NCBI GenBank assembly: GCA_035551355.1
Contig: DASZNF010000006.1
Coordinates: forward strand, 1 to 44,789
Origin: DATATV01 sp035551355
GTDB lineage: Bacteria > Actinomycetota > Actinomycetes > Mycobacteriales > Pseudonocardiaceae
Direction: 5' to 3'
Length of the DNA: 44,789 nucleotides
Position numbers and translations under genes: made by a program. The first letter of the stretch is position 1; each line of letters begins with the position of its first letter. Shown here in pieces: positions 7,720 through 15,630 of this stretch. The notes below the pieces were generated by a model. It was given only the letters and a program-made list of their open reading frames with translations, was not told the DNA's origin and ran no database searches.

Positions 7720-7839
7720 TCCTCGCAAGGCTTGTCGGCCGGGCAGATCAGCCCCGCTTGCCGGCTGGGCATGTCCTGCGTGCCGGTCGGGTGGATCACG
7801 GCCATAATGCCGGAACGATCGCCGACCGGGGAGTGCCGC

Positions 7840-8706
7840 GTGACCGAACCGACCGAACAACCCATTGGCACCACGGCCAGGCGCGGGCTGCGGTACGAGC
7901 TGATCGGCTGCGCGCTGCACGGCCACCGGCTGGTCGGTGTGGACGCGGCCGAGGTGCGCGCGGAAGACGCCGCGCTGGCCCGGGAGCATTCCGGGCTGCG
8001 CTGGCACCGGTGCCTGCGCTGTGACGCCTGGCTGCCCGTGCACCCGCCCACGCACCCGGCGGCCCCGACTTTGCCGCAGCGGCACCGAATCGAGCTGCCG
8101 CTGCGCGGAAAACCGTTGCGGGACAGGTACGTTCTCCGGTTGATCGCGCTGGATCGCGTGGTGCACTTCGTGTTGCTCGGCGCGCTGGCCGTCGCCGTGT
8201 TCGTGTTCGCGCACAAGCGGGACGCGTTGTCCGGCGAGTTCTACCGGGTGCTGGACGCGGTGCAGAACGGCGTCGGCGGGGCGAGCGGCACGGCAGGGCG
8301 GGGGTTGCTGGCCGAGTTGTCCAAGGCGTTCGCGGCGCGGTCGAGCACGCTGACGCTGATCGGCGCGGCACTGGCCGCGTACGCGATCCTGGAGGGCGTC
8401 GAGGCGGTCGGTTTGTGGCTGGCCAAGCGGTGGGCCGAGTACCTGACCTTCGTGGCCACCGCGGTGCTGTTGATCCCCGAGGTGTACGAACTGACCGACA
8501 AGGTGTCCGCGACCAAGATCATCACGCTGCTGATCAACCTGGCGATCGTGGTGTATCTGCTGTTCGCCAAGCGATTGTTCGGGTTGCGCGGGGGTGGCCG
8601 GGCCGAGGAATCGCTACGGGAGCGGGACACCGGCTGGGGGGCGCTGGACCGGGTACTGCCCGGTTCGAGCGGCTCCGTTGGCTCGGGGCCGGCCGCGGCC
8701 GGCTGA
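7840..8706 (+). CDS. DUF2127 membrane protein
   Basis: A 288-residue membrane protein. Residues 1-75 are soluble and contain CLRCDAWLP, a possible half zinc ribbon. Four hydrophobic segments follow: near VVHFVLLGALAVAVFVFA, LTLIGAALAAYAILEGVEAV, YLTFVATAVLLIPEVY and IITLLINLAIVVYLLFA. This arrangement and the EGVEAVGLWLAKRWAEY region match DUF2127. GTG 7840 has GGGGAG six bases upstream and starts the conserved part; an earlier in-frame start at 7732 lacks support. Role unknown. Confidence 0.8.
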   Translation: MTEPTEQPIGTTARRGLRYELIGCALHGHRLVGVDAAEVRAEDAALAREHSGLRWHRCLRCDAWLPVHPPTHPAAPTLPQRHRIELPLRGKPLRDRYVLRLIALDRVVHFVLLGALAVAVFVFAHKRDALSGEFYRVLDAVQNGVGGASGTAGRGLLAELSKAFAARSSTLTLIGAALAAYAILEGVEAVGLWLAKRWAEYLTFVATAVLLIPEVYELTDKVSATKIITLLINLAIVVYLLFAKRLFGLRGGGRAEESLRERDTGWGALDRVLPGSSGSVGSGPAAAG

Positions 8707-8719
8707 GGCCGGTTTCGGC

Positions 8720-9805
8720 TTACTGGGAACTGATCAGGTTGGCCGCGACGGTGGTGTTGGTGCGCAGGTCGCTGAACAGCAGCGCGGCCTTGTTCTGATC
8801 CCAGACCACCACGTTGCCCACGCCCGGAACGTCTTCGGTGTCCATGATCGGGACGGTCGTGCCGACCGGCGCGTCCCGCATGGCGAAGGCGAGGTGGATC
8901 AGGTCGAGCAGGTGGTCGCCGTTGTCGATGGTGACCACGCTGGGGGCGTCGACCAGCAGTGGGAACAGGTTGCCCGGGTTGAAGTAGACCGACGGGCTGG
9001 CGATCCTGCGCAGCAGCGCGGTGAGGAAGTCCCGTTGGTGCACAACGCGTTCCAGGTCGGCCTGCGGGGTGGACTCGGTGCGCACGTAGCCCAGGGCCTG
9101 GGCGCCGTTGAGCAGTTGGCAGCCCGGGCCGAGGTTCAGTCCGGCGAGTGGGTCGTCGATCGCGGCGGGCAGGCAGAGATTGACGCCGCCCACGTCGTTG
9201 ACGATGTCGATCAGGCCGCCGAACCCGACGTCGGCGAAGTGGTCGATGCGCAGGCTGGTGGCCTGCTCGACGGTGCGCACGACCAGAGGGGTGCCGCCCA
9301 GACCGTAGGCGGCGGCGAGGGTGTTCATGCCGTGGCCGGGGACGTCGAGGTAGGAGTTGCGCAGCAGGCTGACCAGGGTCGGTTTGGCGCCGTCGCCGGG
9401 CATATGGAAGATCATCGCGGTGTCGGGCGCGCCGGTCGGATTGCCGGCCGCGGCGAGCTGCTCCTGTTGAGCGAAGGTCAATCCATCCCGATTGTCCGAT
9501 CCGATGATCAGCCAGTTCTCACCCGCACCCTGCCCGGCCCGGCCCGGGTAGTCGGCCAGCGCGGCGGTGCGGTGCAGGGAGAAATCAAGGTAGAACCAGC
9601 CGCCGACGACCAGAAGGGTGAGCAGGACGAGGAAGGTGGCCATGGTCTTGAGGAAGCCACGGCGGCGCGGCCGGCGACGCGGAGTCGGGGTCCCGTAGGC
9701 GCGCGGGTCCGGGATCCCGTAGGCCTGCGTTCGGGTCCCGTAGGCCCGCGAGGTCCCGTATGCCTGGGTTCGGGTCCCGTAGGCCCGCGGGGTCCCGTAT
9801 GCCAT
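8720..9805 (-). CDS. LytR-CpsA-Psr (LCP) family cell-wall ligase
   Basis: A 361-residue membrane-anchored protein. LCP enzymes transfer glycopolymers from lipid carriers to peptidoglycan (arabinogalactan or teichoic-acid-type polymers). Seen: a cytoplasmic N-tail of AYGT repeats (2-42), RRRPRRR before one membrane helix (about 52-72), then the LCP core with GSDNRDGLT, LLRNSYLDVPG, a NTLAAAYGLGG helix, DVGGVNLCLP, GAQALGYVRTES and LERVVHQRDFL containing the conserved Arg residues. ATG 9805 has AGGAGG seven bases upstream, so the repeat tail really is translated. It ends only 13 bp from the convergent DUF2127 gene. Confidence 0.88.
   Translation of the reverse strand: MAYGTPRAYGTRTQAYGTSRAYGTRTQAYGIPDPRAYGTPTPRRRPRRRGFLKTMATFLVLLTLLVVGGWFYLDFSLHRTAALADYPGRAGQGAGENWLIIGSDNRDGLTFAQQEQLAAAGNPTGAPDTAMIFHMPGDGAKPTLVSLLRNSYLDVPGHGMNTLAAAYGLGGTPLVVRTVEQATSLRIDHFADVGFGGLIDIVNDVGGVNLCLPAAIDDPLAGLNLGPGCQLLNGAQALGYVRTESTPQADLERVVHQRDFLTALLRRIASPSVYFNPGNLFPLLVDAPSVVTIDNGDHLLDLIHLAFAMRDAPVGTTVPIMDTEDVPGVGNVVVWDQNKAALLFSDLRTNTTVAANLISSQ
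9680..9802 (-). repeat. 39-bp in-frame minisatellite in the LCP gene
   Basis: Two 39-bp units (9764-9802 and 9725-9763) encode AYGT(P/S)RAYGTRTQ, followed by a degenerate third copy (AYGIPDPRAYGTPTP). Differences between units are one or two bases, indicating recent duplication or active gene conversion. Confidence 0.85.
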
Positions 9806-9969
9806 CGCCGCACCTCCTGCCGAGGTCCATGCTCTCCCGGAATTGAGGACGTGCGAACCGCCGACACGTTGCCCGACCGGGTGATTACGGGATTCACAGC
9901 TGGTTCACCCGCGCCTGGCCTGGCGTTTCGCGGGGTCGGCGGCGGTTTTCCGGCCCTGGGCCAGGCGGT

Positions 9970-11181
9970 TCAGCCGACCAGACGGGGTCGGCGGCGGCCA
10001 CGGAGGCGGCCGGTCGCGCGCAGGTGGGCGAGGAACGCGTCGACGTCGGCCAACGCGTCGCCGGACGGTTTGGGCTGGGCGTCGGCGTATTCGGCGAACA
10101 GGGAGTCCAGCCGGTCGCCGAGCAGCCGGGCCACCGTGGGCGCGTGCCGGGCCACGGCGCGAGAACGCTTGCGCACCAACGCCGAGCGCTGCACCCGCAC
10201 CCGGCCCAGATCGAAGCGCTCGATCTCGACGCTGGCCTCGGCCAGGGCGGTGGCCAGGCGGGCCTGCCCTCCGGCAAGCGCCGTGCGGGCGCGCACGGCG
10301 GGCGGTGGCTCGGGCGCGGGGGCGGGAATCGGCGCTGGGGTCGGGAAGCCGCGCGGCTGGCTCGTCGACTGCTCCTGGCTCGTCGTCTGGCGGATCGCGG
10401 TCAGTTCACCGGCCAGGTCCTCCGGCGAGGGGTAGTTGCCGTCGCGTTCCAGCATCACCGCGGGCAGCTCGGCCCGCTGGGCCGCGGCCGCGAGGACGTC
10501 GAGGATGGGCTGGGTCACCGGGTGGGTGTGCGTGTCATGCCAGATGCCGTCGAGGTTCACGCCCCCGGCCACGTGCACGTACGCGACCCGCTCCAGGGGC
10601 AACTCATCCAGCGCCTCGGCCGGATCGGCGCCGAAGTTCACGCCCACGGCATACAGGTTGGCCACGTCCAGCAACAGCAGCGCCCCGGTCCGGTCCAGCA
10701 GCTCGGTCAGGAACTGGGCCTCGGTGAGCTCGTCCTCGGGCCAGGCCAGCAGCGCCGCGATGTTCTCCACGGCCAACGGTAGGCCCAGTCTTTCCTGCGC
10801 GGCACGCACGTTCGCGACAACCACATCCAGCGCCTCGCGGGTCCGCGGCACCGGCATCAGGTGACCGGTCTCCCGATCGCCGGACCGGACGAAGGCCACG
10901 TGGTCGCTGACCAACGGCGCGTCCAGGGCGTGCGCGACCTCGGCCAGCCGGTCCAACCGGGCCGGATCAGGCGGGGCCGCGCCACCCAACGACAGCGAAA
11001 CACTGTGCGGCACAACGGAAATCTCCCGCGACCGCAATACCCGCAACGACTCGGGCAACCGCGCCGGATCGACGCCCTCGGCGATGACCTCGACGAAATC
11101 CAAGCCGGGCAACGATTCCACGGTCAGGTCGATCTCGGGGCGCCAGCCGATCCCGATCGCGGGCCCGTTTCCGCCGCTCAT
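9970..11181 (-). CDS. DUF692 (MbnB/TglH-type) multinuclear iron enzyme with C-terminal partner-like domain
   Basis: A 403-residue protein. Residues 8-265 form the DUF692 TIM barrel with its polar ligand set: His59 (VPHSVS), Asp93-His94 (SDHVAF), Glu139-Asn140 (VEN), Asp172 (LLDVAN), His203 (YVHVAGG), HDTHTH (215-220) and Glu245. Characterised relatives (MbnB, TglH, ChrH) use iron and oxygen to modify cysteines of a peptide. A Pro/Ala linker (265-300) leads to a basic helical domain resembling the separate partner subunit of those systems. ATG 11181 overlaps the stop of a 16-codon leader; its own GGAGG is only three bases away. A Gly/Cys-rich reading frame, a possible substrate relic, lies upstream. 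Confidence 0.85.
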   Translation of the reverse strand: MSGGNGPAIGIGWRPEIDLTVESLPGLDFVEVIAEGVDPARLPESLRVLRSREISVVPHSVSLSLGGAAPPDPARLDRLAEVAHALDAPLVSDHVAFVRSGDRETGHLMPVPRTREALDVVVANVRAAQERLGLPLAVENIAALLAWPEDELTEAQFLTELLDRTGALLLLDVANLYAVGVNFGADPAEALDELPLERVAYVHVAGGVNLDGIWHDTHTHPVTQPILDVLAAAAQRAELPAVMLERDGNYPSPEDLAGELTAIRQTTSQEQSTSQPRGFPTPAPIPAPAPEPPPAVRARTALAGGQARLATALAEASVEIERFDLGRVRVQRSALVRKRSRAVARHAPTVARLLGDRLDSLFAEYADAQPKPSGDALADVDAFLAHLRATGRLRGRRRPRLVG

Positions 11182-11231
11182 CAGCCTCCGTCCGCCGGAC
11201 CGCTCGTCCGCCGCCCCACCTCGACCAGCAT
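11181..11231 (-). CDS. 16-codon leader overlapping the DUF692 start (TGATG)
   Basis: ATG 11231 has a near-ideal GAGGAGG six bases upstream and encodes MLVEVGRRTSGPADGG, stopping at a TGATG that overlaps the DUF692 start. The ribosome site is better than that of the DUF692 gene itself, suggesting translational coupling. Alternatively, it is the displaced original DUF692 N-terminus after a small indel. Too short for firm coding evidence. Confidence 0.4.
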   Translation of the reverse strand: MLVEVGRRTSGPADGG

Positions 11232-11261
11232 AGTCAGCCTCCTCGCGGCGAACGCTGCCGG

Positions 11262-11336
11262 TCAGCCGCCACAACCACCGCCGCAGCAACCACCGCCGCA
11301 GCAGCCGCCCCCGCCACAACCGCCGCCACCACCGTC
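11262..11336 (-). pseudogene. Gly/Cys-rich tail, possible relic of a DUF692 substrate
   Basis: Read on the minus strand, 24 codons encode one Asp, then Gly runs broken by Cys: blocks of 5, 4, 3, 3 and 2 Gly separated by C, CC, CC and C, then TGA. As I recall, actinobacterial DUF692 genes often follow a TIGR04222-type membrane protein ending in such a tail. Here TAA (11337-11339) directly precedes the segment and no start codon lies in it; only about 20 bp remain before the divergent hydrolase gene. It looks like the 3' remnant of a lost gene. A GC-rich simple sequence could mimic this. Confidence 0.45.
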
Positions 11337-11355
11337 TTACGGATAGAGTCGTACG

Positions 11356-12189
11356 GTGATCGAACAGCTGCGTATCGCCACCCCAGCGGGCACCTTCGAC
11401 GCGCTCGCTTCCGGGCCCGAGGACGGCGCCGGAGTGCTGCTGCTCCACGGTTTCCCGGAGGCCGCCGTGCAGTGGGAGGCCCAGATGGGCGCGCTGGCCG
11501 CGGCCGGTTTCCGCGCTGTCGCACCGGATCAGCGCGGCTACTCCCCCGACGTGCGCCCGGCCGACGTCCTGGACTACCTGATGGACGACCTGATCGGCGA
11601 CGTGCTGGCCATCGCCGACCAGCTGGGCTGGCACCGGTTCCACCTGGTCGGGCACGACTGGGGCGCGGCCGTGGCGTGGACGTTCGCCAGCCTGCACGCC
11701 GACCGGCTGCGCAGCCTCACCGCCGTGTCCGTCCCGCACCCGATCCCCTACGCGCAGGCGGTGCGCGAGGACGAGGACCAGGCCCAGCGCTCGGCCTACA
11801 TCCAGATGTTCCGGCAGCCGGGCACCGCGGAGAAGCGGCTGCTGGCCGGCAACGCCAAGGCGCTGCGCTCGATCTACGACCGCAAGGTGCCGCCCTCGCG
11901 GATCGACGACTACGTGGGGCGGCTGACCGAACCGGGCGCGCTGACCGCGGCGTTGAACTGGTACCGCGCGATGGGCAAGGGGTTCGCCAAGGCGGACAAG
12001 GTATCCGTGCCGACCATGTATGTCTGGGGCACCGAGGACGTGGCCGTTGGCTCGACCGCGGCGCTGGCCACCGAGCACTGGGTGACCGGGCCGTACCGGT
12101 TCGAGATGCTGGAGGACATTTCGCACTGGGTGTGCGAGGAGGCCGAGAGCGAACTGTCCGGCCTGTTGCTGGAACACCTCTCCCGCTGA
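11356..12189 (+). CDS. Alpha/beta hydrolase, epoxide-hydrolase-like
   Basis: A 277-residue cytosolic hydrolase. Seen: the oxyanion segment LLLHGFPE (28-35), the nucleophile elbow VGHDWGAA with Asp101 as the likely nucleophile, an acid in WGTEDVAVG and the general base His in ISHWVCEE. An Asp nucleophile in G-H-D-W-G is typical of epoxide hydrolases and haloalkane dehalogenases; HGFPE favours the former. The GTG 11356 starts the conserved strand (IEQLRIATPAGTFDAL). It is divergent from the DUF692 gene and convergent with the sortase gene. The substrate cannot be read from sequence. Confidence 0.85.
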   Translation: MIEQLRIATPAGTFDALASGPEDGAGVLLLHGFPEAAVQWEAQMGALAAAGFRAVAPDQRGYSPDVRPADVLDYLMDDLIGDVLAIADQLGWHRFHLVGHDWGAAVAWTFASLHADRLRSLTAVSVPHPIPYAQAVREDEDQAQRSAYIQMFRQPGTAEKRLLAGNAKALRSIYDRKVPPSRIDDYVGRLTEPGALTAALNWYRAMGKGFAKADKVSVPTMYVWGTEDVAVGSTAALATEHWVTGPYRFEMLEDISHWVCEEAESELSGLLLEHLSR

Positions 12190-12206
12190 GTTTCCGCTGA
12201 CGACAA

Positions 12207-12243
12207 CCGCCGTGGGGCGAGCCTTCGCTCACGCCCACGGCGG
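12207..12243. terminator. Bidirectional hairpin terminator
   Basis: CCGCCGTGGG (12207-12216) pairs with CCCACGGCGG (12234-12243), with an inner GAGC-CTTC-GCTC stem in the loop. It lies between convergent stops at 12189 and 12255. Confidence 0.75.
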
Positions 12244-12254
12244 CATCGTGCGGA

Positions 12255-12860
12255 TCACCCGGACAGCGTCGCGTAGACGATGATGTTGTCCAGATAGTTG
12301 TGCGCGGACGCGTCGAACGCGCCACCGCAGGTGATCAGGCGCAGTTCCGGATCCGGCGTGTTGCCGTAGACCGCGCTGGTCGGGAAGGCGGACTTGGCGA
12401 TCTCGTCCACCTTGCTGACGGTGAAGGTGAGCGTCGAGCCGTCCTGACGGCCGACCATCACCTTGTCCCCGGTCTTCATCTCGTGCAGCCGCCAGAAGAT
12501 GCCCTCCTGGTGGTCGCCGTCGATGTGCCCGAGGATCACCGCGGGCCCGTCCTGCCCGGGCGTGGGGCTGTACTTGTACCAGCCGGCCAGCAGGGGCTGG
12601 GCCACCGGCGGAACCTCCACCGACTTGTCCGCGTTCAGGCCGAGCTGCACCAGCGAGGACTTGGCGTCGATGCTGGGAATCTCGATCGAGGTGGGGATGA
12701 TCCGCGGCGGCCCGGCCGGGGTCGACGAGGTGCTCGTCGACGGGACGGGAGCCGCGGTGGGAGTCGAGGAGCCGCAGGCGGTGAGCGAGACCGTCGCTAA
12801 CAGTGCCAGCAGCACCCCGACCACAGCGCGCAGCCCACGGGGGGCCGGGGAGTGGGTCAC
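12255..12860 (-). CDS. Class F sortase, lipoprotein form
   Basis: A 201-residue extracytoplasmic transpeptidase. The N-terminus has a lipoprotein signal peptide with lipobox LTAC (Cys29), then a Thr/Ser/Pro linker, then the sortase barrel. Catalytic His112 is in LGHIDG and Cys178 in LITCGG. The position where many sortases carry the third catalytic Arg (YRDN) reads YLDN, with Leu190, so the oxyanion residue is missing or supplied elsewhere; this should be aligned to confirm. Class F enzymes attach or process surface proteins. The GTG start overlaps the stop of the upstream gene by four bases (GTGA), which makes that gene its probable substrate or partner. Confidence 0.85.
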   Translation of the reverse strand: MTHSPAPRGLRAVVGVLLALLATVSLTACGSSTPTAAPVPSTSTSSTPAGPPRIIPTSIEIPSIDAKSSLVQLGLNADKSVEVPPVAQPLLAGWYKYSPTPGQDGPAVILGHIDGDHQEGIFWRLHEMKTGDKVMVGRQDGSTLTFTVSKVDEIAKSAFPTSAVYGNTPDPELRLITCGGAFDASAHNYLDNIIVYATLSG

Positions 12861-13699
12861 GGCCGGTCCACGATGTCGGTGGCCAGGCTGCCGTCACCGG
12901 TCTCCGGCGCGCCCGCGGGGACCACGCTGACCTCACCGCCGCCGGGGTTGCCGGGGTTGCCCGCGCCCGGGTTGCCGCCGCTGCCGCCGCCGGGCGGGTT
13001 GCCGCCGGTGCTGGGCGGGGTGACCGCGCTGGCCGGGCCGCAGGTGGAGGAGGCGAGCACGATGTCGCCGTGGCCGAGGGCGCCGGTGGCGGCGCCGCCC
13101 AGCAGGGTGATGTGCAGGGCGTTGACGGTCAGGCTGCCGTCGGCGTTGTGCACCTGCTCGTCGGCCACGACCTTGACCACGCCGGGAACGTCCAGGACCA
13201 GGTTCGGGGTGGCCGCGGAGATGTGCCCGATGCTGCCGAGGTTGACATCGGCCAGGTCGGAACTGCCGGTGATGCCGTCGGCGGTGGAGTGGCACTGGGA
13301 GCTGATCACCGAGGCGGTGGGCGTGGTGCCCGCAGCCGGGGCCAGCACCGGCAGCGAGGCGTCGACCAGCTTGGCGGTGGAGGTGACATCGCCAGTGCTC
13401 GAGTCGTGGTTGGACGAAGAGGTGATCACCTTGGCGGTGACCAGGCCCTTCAGCGCGGCGTCCACGGTGGAGGCGGAGGTGGGGCCCTCGGTGCTGGACG
13501 GGGCGAGCTTGCCGGTGTCCACGGTGATGCCGCCTGCGGGGAGCACGCCGGGGAGGAGCGTGACGCTGGCGTCGGCGCCGTAGGCGGAGCCCTGGCCGGT
13601 GCCCGCGGTGGCGGCCGAGGCCGGGATACCGGCGGCCAGCAGTGCCGCGGCGGCGGACAGGCCGATGACACCGCTGGTGCGCAGCAGGTTAACCCGCAT
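12857..13699 (-). CDS. Secreted choice-of-anchor-P-like protein, probable sortase substrate
   Basis: A 280-residue exported protein. Residues 1-30 are a Sec signal peptide (MRVNLLRTSG, hydrophobic core, IPASAATA). The body (SAYGADASVTLLPG onward) is beta-rich and resembles the choice-of-anchor P family. It contains two Cys, one in SSQCHST and one in SSTCGP, that may form a disulfide. A Gly/Pro/Asn linker leads to PAGAPETGDGS and a short polar end. APETGD resembles a sorting motif but lacks the following membrane helix and basic tail. ATG 13699 has AAGGGA six bases upstream. Coupled by GTGA to the sortase gene. Confidence 0.75.
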   Translation of the reverse strand: MRVNLLRTSGVIGLSAAAALLAAGIPASAATAGTGQGSAYGADASVTLLPGVLPAGGITVDTGKLAPSSTEGPTSASTVDAALKGLVTAKVITSSSNHDSSTGDVTSTAKLVDASLPVLAPAAGTTPTASVISSQCHSTADGITGSSDLADVNLGSIGHISAATPNLVLDVPGVVKVVADEQVHNADGSLTVNALHITLLGGAATGALGHGDIVLASSTCGPASAVTPPSTGGNPPGGGSGGNPGAGNPGNPGGGEVSVVPAGAPETGDGSLATDIVDRP

Positions 13700-13954
13700 G
13701 AAGAATCCCTTCACTGTAAGAAAAAACGAGATCCACGTCGCGTCCGCCGCGCACGCCAACCTGCGCGCGATGTTCGGGGTCGCGAGCCGTGATGATGCAG
13801 ACGTGGTGGGGAGCGGCCAGAAAGCTATCAAGGTCCTTGTAGGCCTCAAAACCGTTGCGGCGACGGCATGTCGGAAAATGCGGGCAGAGCGTAAATGCCG
13901 GAAAGGCAATTAGACACTAACGAATGACGCCACCCGATCGGGTTCCCAGTTTTT

Positions 13955-13969
13955 GTGACGCAGCGTCAC
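13955..13969. promoter_or_regulatory. Palindrome GTGACGC-A-GCGTCAC
   Basis: Perfect 7-bp arms around one base, next to TTTTT. The orientation of the T run does not fit a terminator for either neighbour, so a protein-binding site is more likely. It resembles CRP/FNR half-sites but has the wrong spacing. Confidence 0.4.
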
Positions 13970-14100
13970 GTGCGGCAGGGGACGCGCCGGGTTCTATGCC
14001 TTCGACCACTCGAACCGGTGATCATTCGGAAAGCGGACGATCAACTACTGAGAGTAGCAGGGCGACCGCGATTTTTTGCGGGCAGCGGGCGACGGAAGGG

Positions 14101-14173
14101 GTGCGGTGCGGGCTCTGGGGCGGTGCGGGCTGTGCGAGCTCTGGGCGGTGCGGGCCGTGGGCAGTGCGGGCGA
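14101..14173. repeat. Degenerate G-rich tandem repeat
   Basis: Four imperfect copies of a GCGGTGCGGGC(T)-like unit with variable spacers, ending five bases before the MFS stop codon. A similar G-rich low-complexity block occurs at 30341-30547. Confidence 0.6.
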
Positions 14174-14178
14174 CTGGG

Positions 14179-15486
14179 TCAGCTGGTTGCGTCCAGTTCG
14201 GCGGGCTGGCGGGGGCCGGCGGTCGCGGAGGCGGCGGGTTCGCGGGTGCAGGCCAGCATCAGCACCGCGCCGATCAGGGCCAGCGCGCACATCAGCACGA
14301 ACCCGCTGGTGAACGTCCCGGTATTCTGCACGATGAAGCCCATCACCGTGGGCGCCACGATTCCGGACAACGCGAACGCGGCGTCGGCGAAGCCTGCGGC
14401 GCTGGCCGGCTGGCTGGGCGCGGCGTCGATGGACGCGACCCACCAGATGCCGCCGGTGATGAAGCCGAAGCCCACGCCCAGTGAGATGGAGATCATCGCG
14501 GTGGTCAGCGACGGCGCCACCACGACTGGGATCAGCGACGCGCCGGACAACAACAGCGCCACCCCGATCACCGAGAACCGGCTGCGCACCCGCCGAGTCC
14601 GCTGGTACACCCGGTCCACCACGATCCCGCCGATCAGCGCGCCGACCACGCCGGCCGCCCACGGCGCCACCGAGAACGCGCCGACTTCCTTGAGGTTCAG
14701 ATGGTAGGACTTCTGCAGGTACTGCGGCAGCCAGTACAGGAAACCCCAGAACATGAAGCCCCAGGCGAAGTACCCGGCGCCGATGATCCACAGATTCCGG
14801 TTGGCCAGCAACAACTTCCAGTCCACCCGGCGGCGCTCGCCGTCGGTCTCCTCGGCCCGCTGGTCGGCCTCGATGTGCGCGCGCTCCGCCTCGGTCACCC
14901 TCGGGTTGTCCTTGGGGGTGTTGTGCAGCAACCACACCGCCGCGATCGTCCACAGCAGACCGGCCGCGGTGAGCACCCAGAACATGCCGCGCCAGCCGGT
15001 GGCGCTGATCAGCGAGGTGACGATCGGGCCGCCGATCAGCAGACTGCCGGACACCGCCACCCCGCCCAGCAGCGCCAGCGCGAAACCGCGCTCGCCCTGC
15101 CGCAGCCAGCGGCTGACCGTGCGGGTCGCGGCCGGGAAGCCCGGAGCCTCGCCCGCGCCGAGGATGATGCGCACCAGCAGCAAACCGGTGAATCCGCCGG
15201 ACACCGGGGTGATCGCGGTGGCCAGCGACCAGACCACCATGCCGGTCAGCAGGATGCGGCGCGGGCCGAACCGGTCCACCAGCGGGCCGGTCAGAAGCGC
15301 GAACACCATGTAGCCCACCGAGAACGCACTGCTGATCAGCCCGTACCCGGCGGTGTCGATGTGGAATTCCGAGGACAGTGGATCGACCGCGTAGGAAATG
15401 GCGCTGCGGTCGATGTAGTTGATCACAATCAGTATCAACAGGGTGGCTATGGTCACCCAGCGAACCTGCTTTTTCACCGTGCTCAC
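14179..15486 (-). CDS. MFS transporter, anion:cation symporter type
   Basis: A 435-residue polytopic membrane protein with about 12 helices. Seen: INYIDRSAISYAVDPLSSEF after helix 1, the MFS loop motif GPLVDRFGPRRILLTG between helices 2 and 3, RIILGAGEAPGFPAATR in helix 4 (typical of the D-galactonate/phthalate/tartrate ACS group), and the second-half motif GGIVVDRVYQRTRR. ACS members import organic acid anions with protons. It is last in the minus-strand catabolic cluster, 144 bp after the MmgE/PrpD gene, so it is the likely uptake system for that pathway. GTG 15486 is used; GTG 15477 has a better GAGGTG ribosome site and may be the true start. Confidence 0.85.
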   Translation of the reverse strand: MSTVKKQVRWVTIATLLILIVINYIDRSAISYAVDPLSSEFHIDTAGYGLISSAFSVGYMVFALLTGPLVDRFGPRRILLTGMVVWSLATAITPVSGGFTGLLLVRIILGAGEAPGFPAATRTVSRWLRQGERGFALALLGGVAVSGSLLIGGPIVTSLISATGWRGMFWVLTAAGLLWTIAAVWLLHNTPKDNPRVTEAERAHIEADQRAEETDGERRRVDWKLLLANRNLWIIGAGYFAWGFMFWGFLYWLPQYLQKSYHLNLKEVGAFSVAPWAAGVVGALIGGIVVDRVYQRTRRVRSRFSVIGVALLLSGASLIPVVVAPSLTTAMISISLGVGFGFITGGIWWVASIDAAPSQPASAAGFADAAFALSGIVAPTVMGFIVQNTGTFTSGFVLMCALALIGAVLMLACTREPAASATAGPRQPAELDATS

Positions 15487-15630
15487 CTCGGATTCCGGTG
15501 TTCCGCCAGGAGAAACGGCCGACGGGATAACGTGACCAGAAATATGAACTTCCTGCCTGCTGTTGTCAACGATTGAATGCCGATCGAAGCCTGATTATTC
15601 GCGGTCGAAAAGGGAGCATGAGAGCATCGG

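Larger units (their letters stand above)
13700..14178. other. 479-bp stretch without a supported gene
   Basis: Promoter region of the secreted-protein gene, then a relatively AT-rich part (13710-13960), a 15-bp palindrome and a G-rich degenerate repeat block next to the MFS stop. No reading frame here has coding character. Confidence 0.6.

Noticed and set aside
11182..12177. Minus-strand extension of the DUF692 frame to 735 codons
   Set aside because: The extension lies opposite the alpha/beta hydrolase gene and has no family similarity; DUF692 similarity starts just after ATG 11181.
13955..13969. CRP/FNR-type binding site
   Set aside because: The TGTGA and TCAC half-sites are seven bases apart instead of six, so the match to that family is poor.
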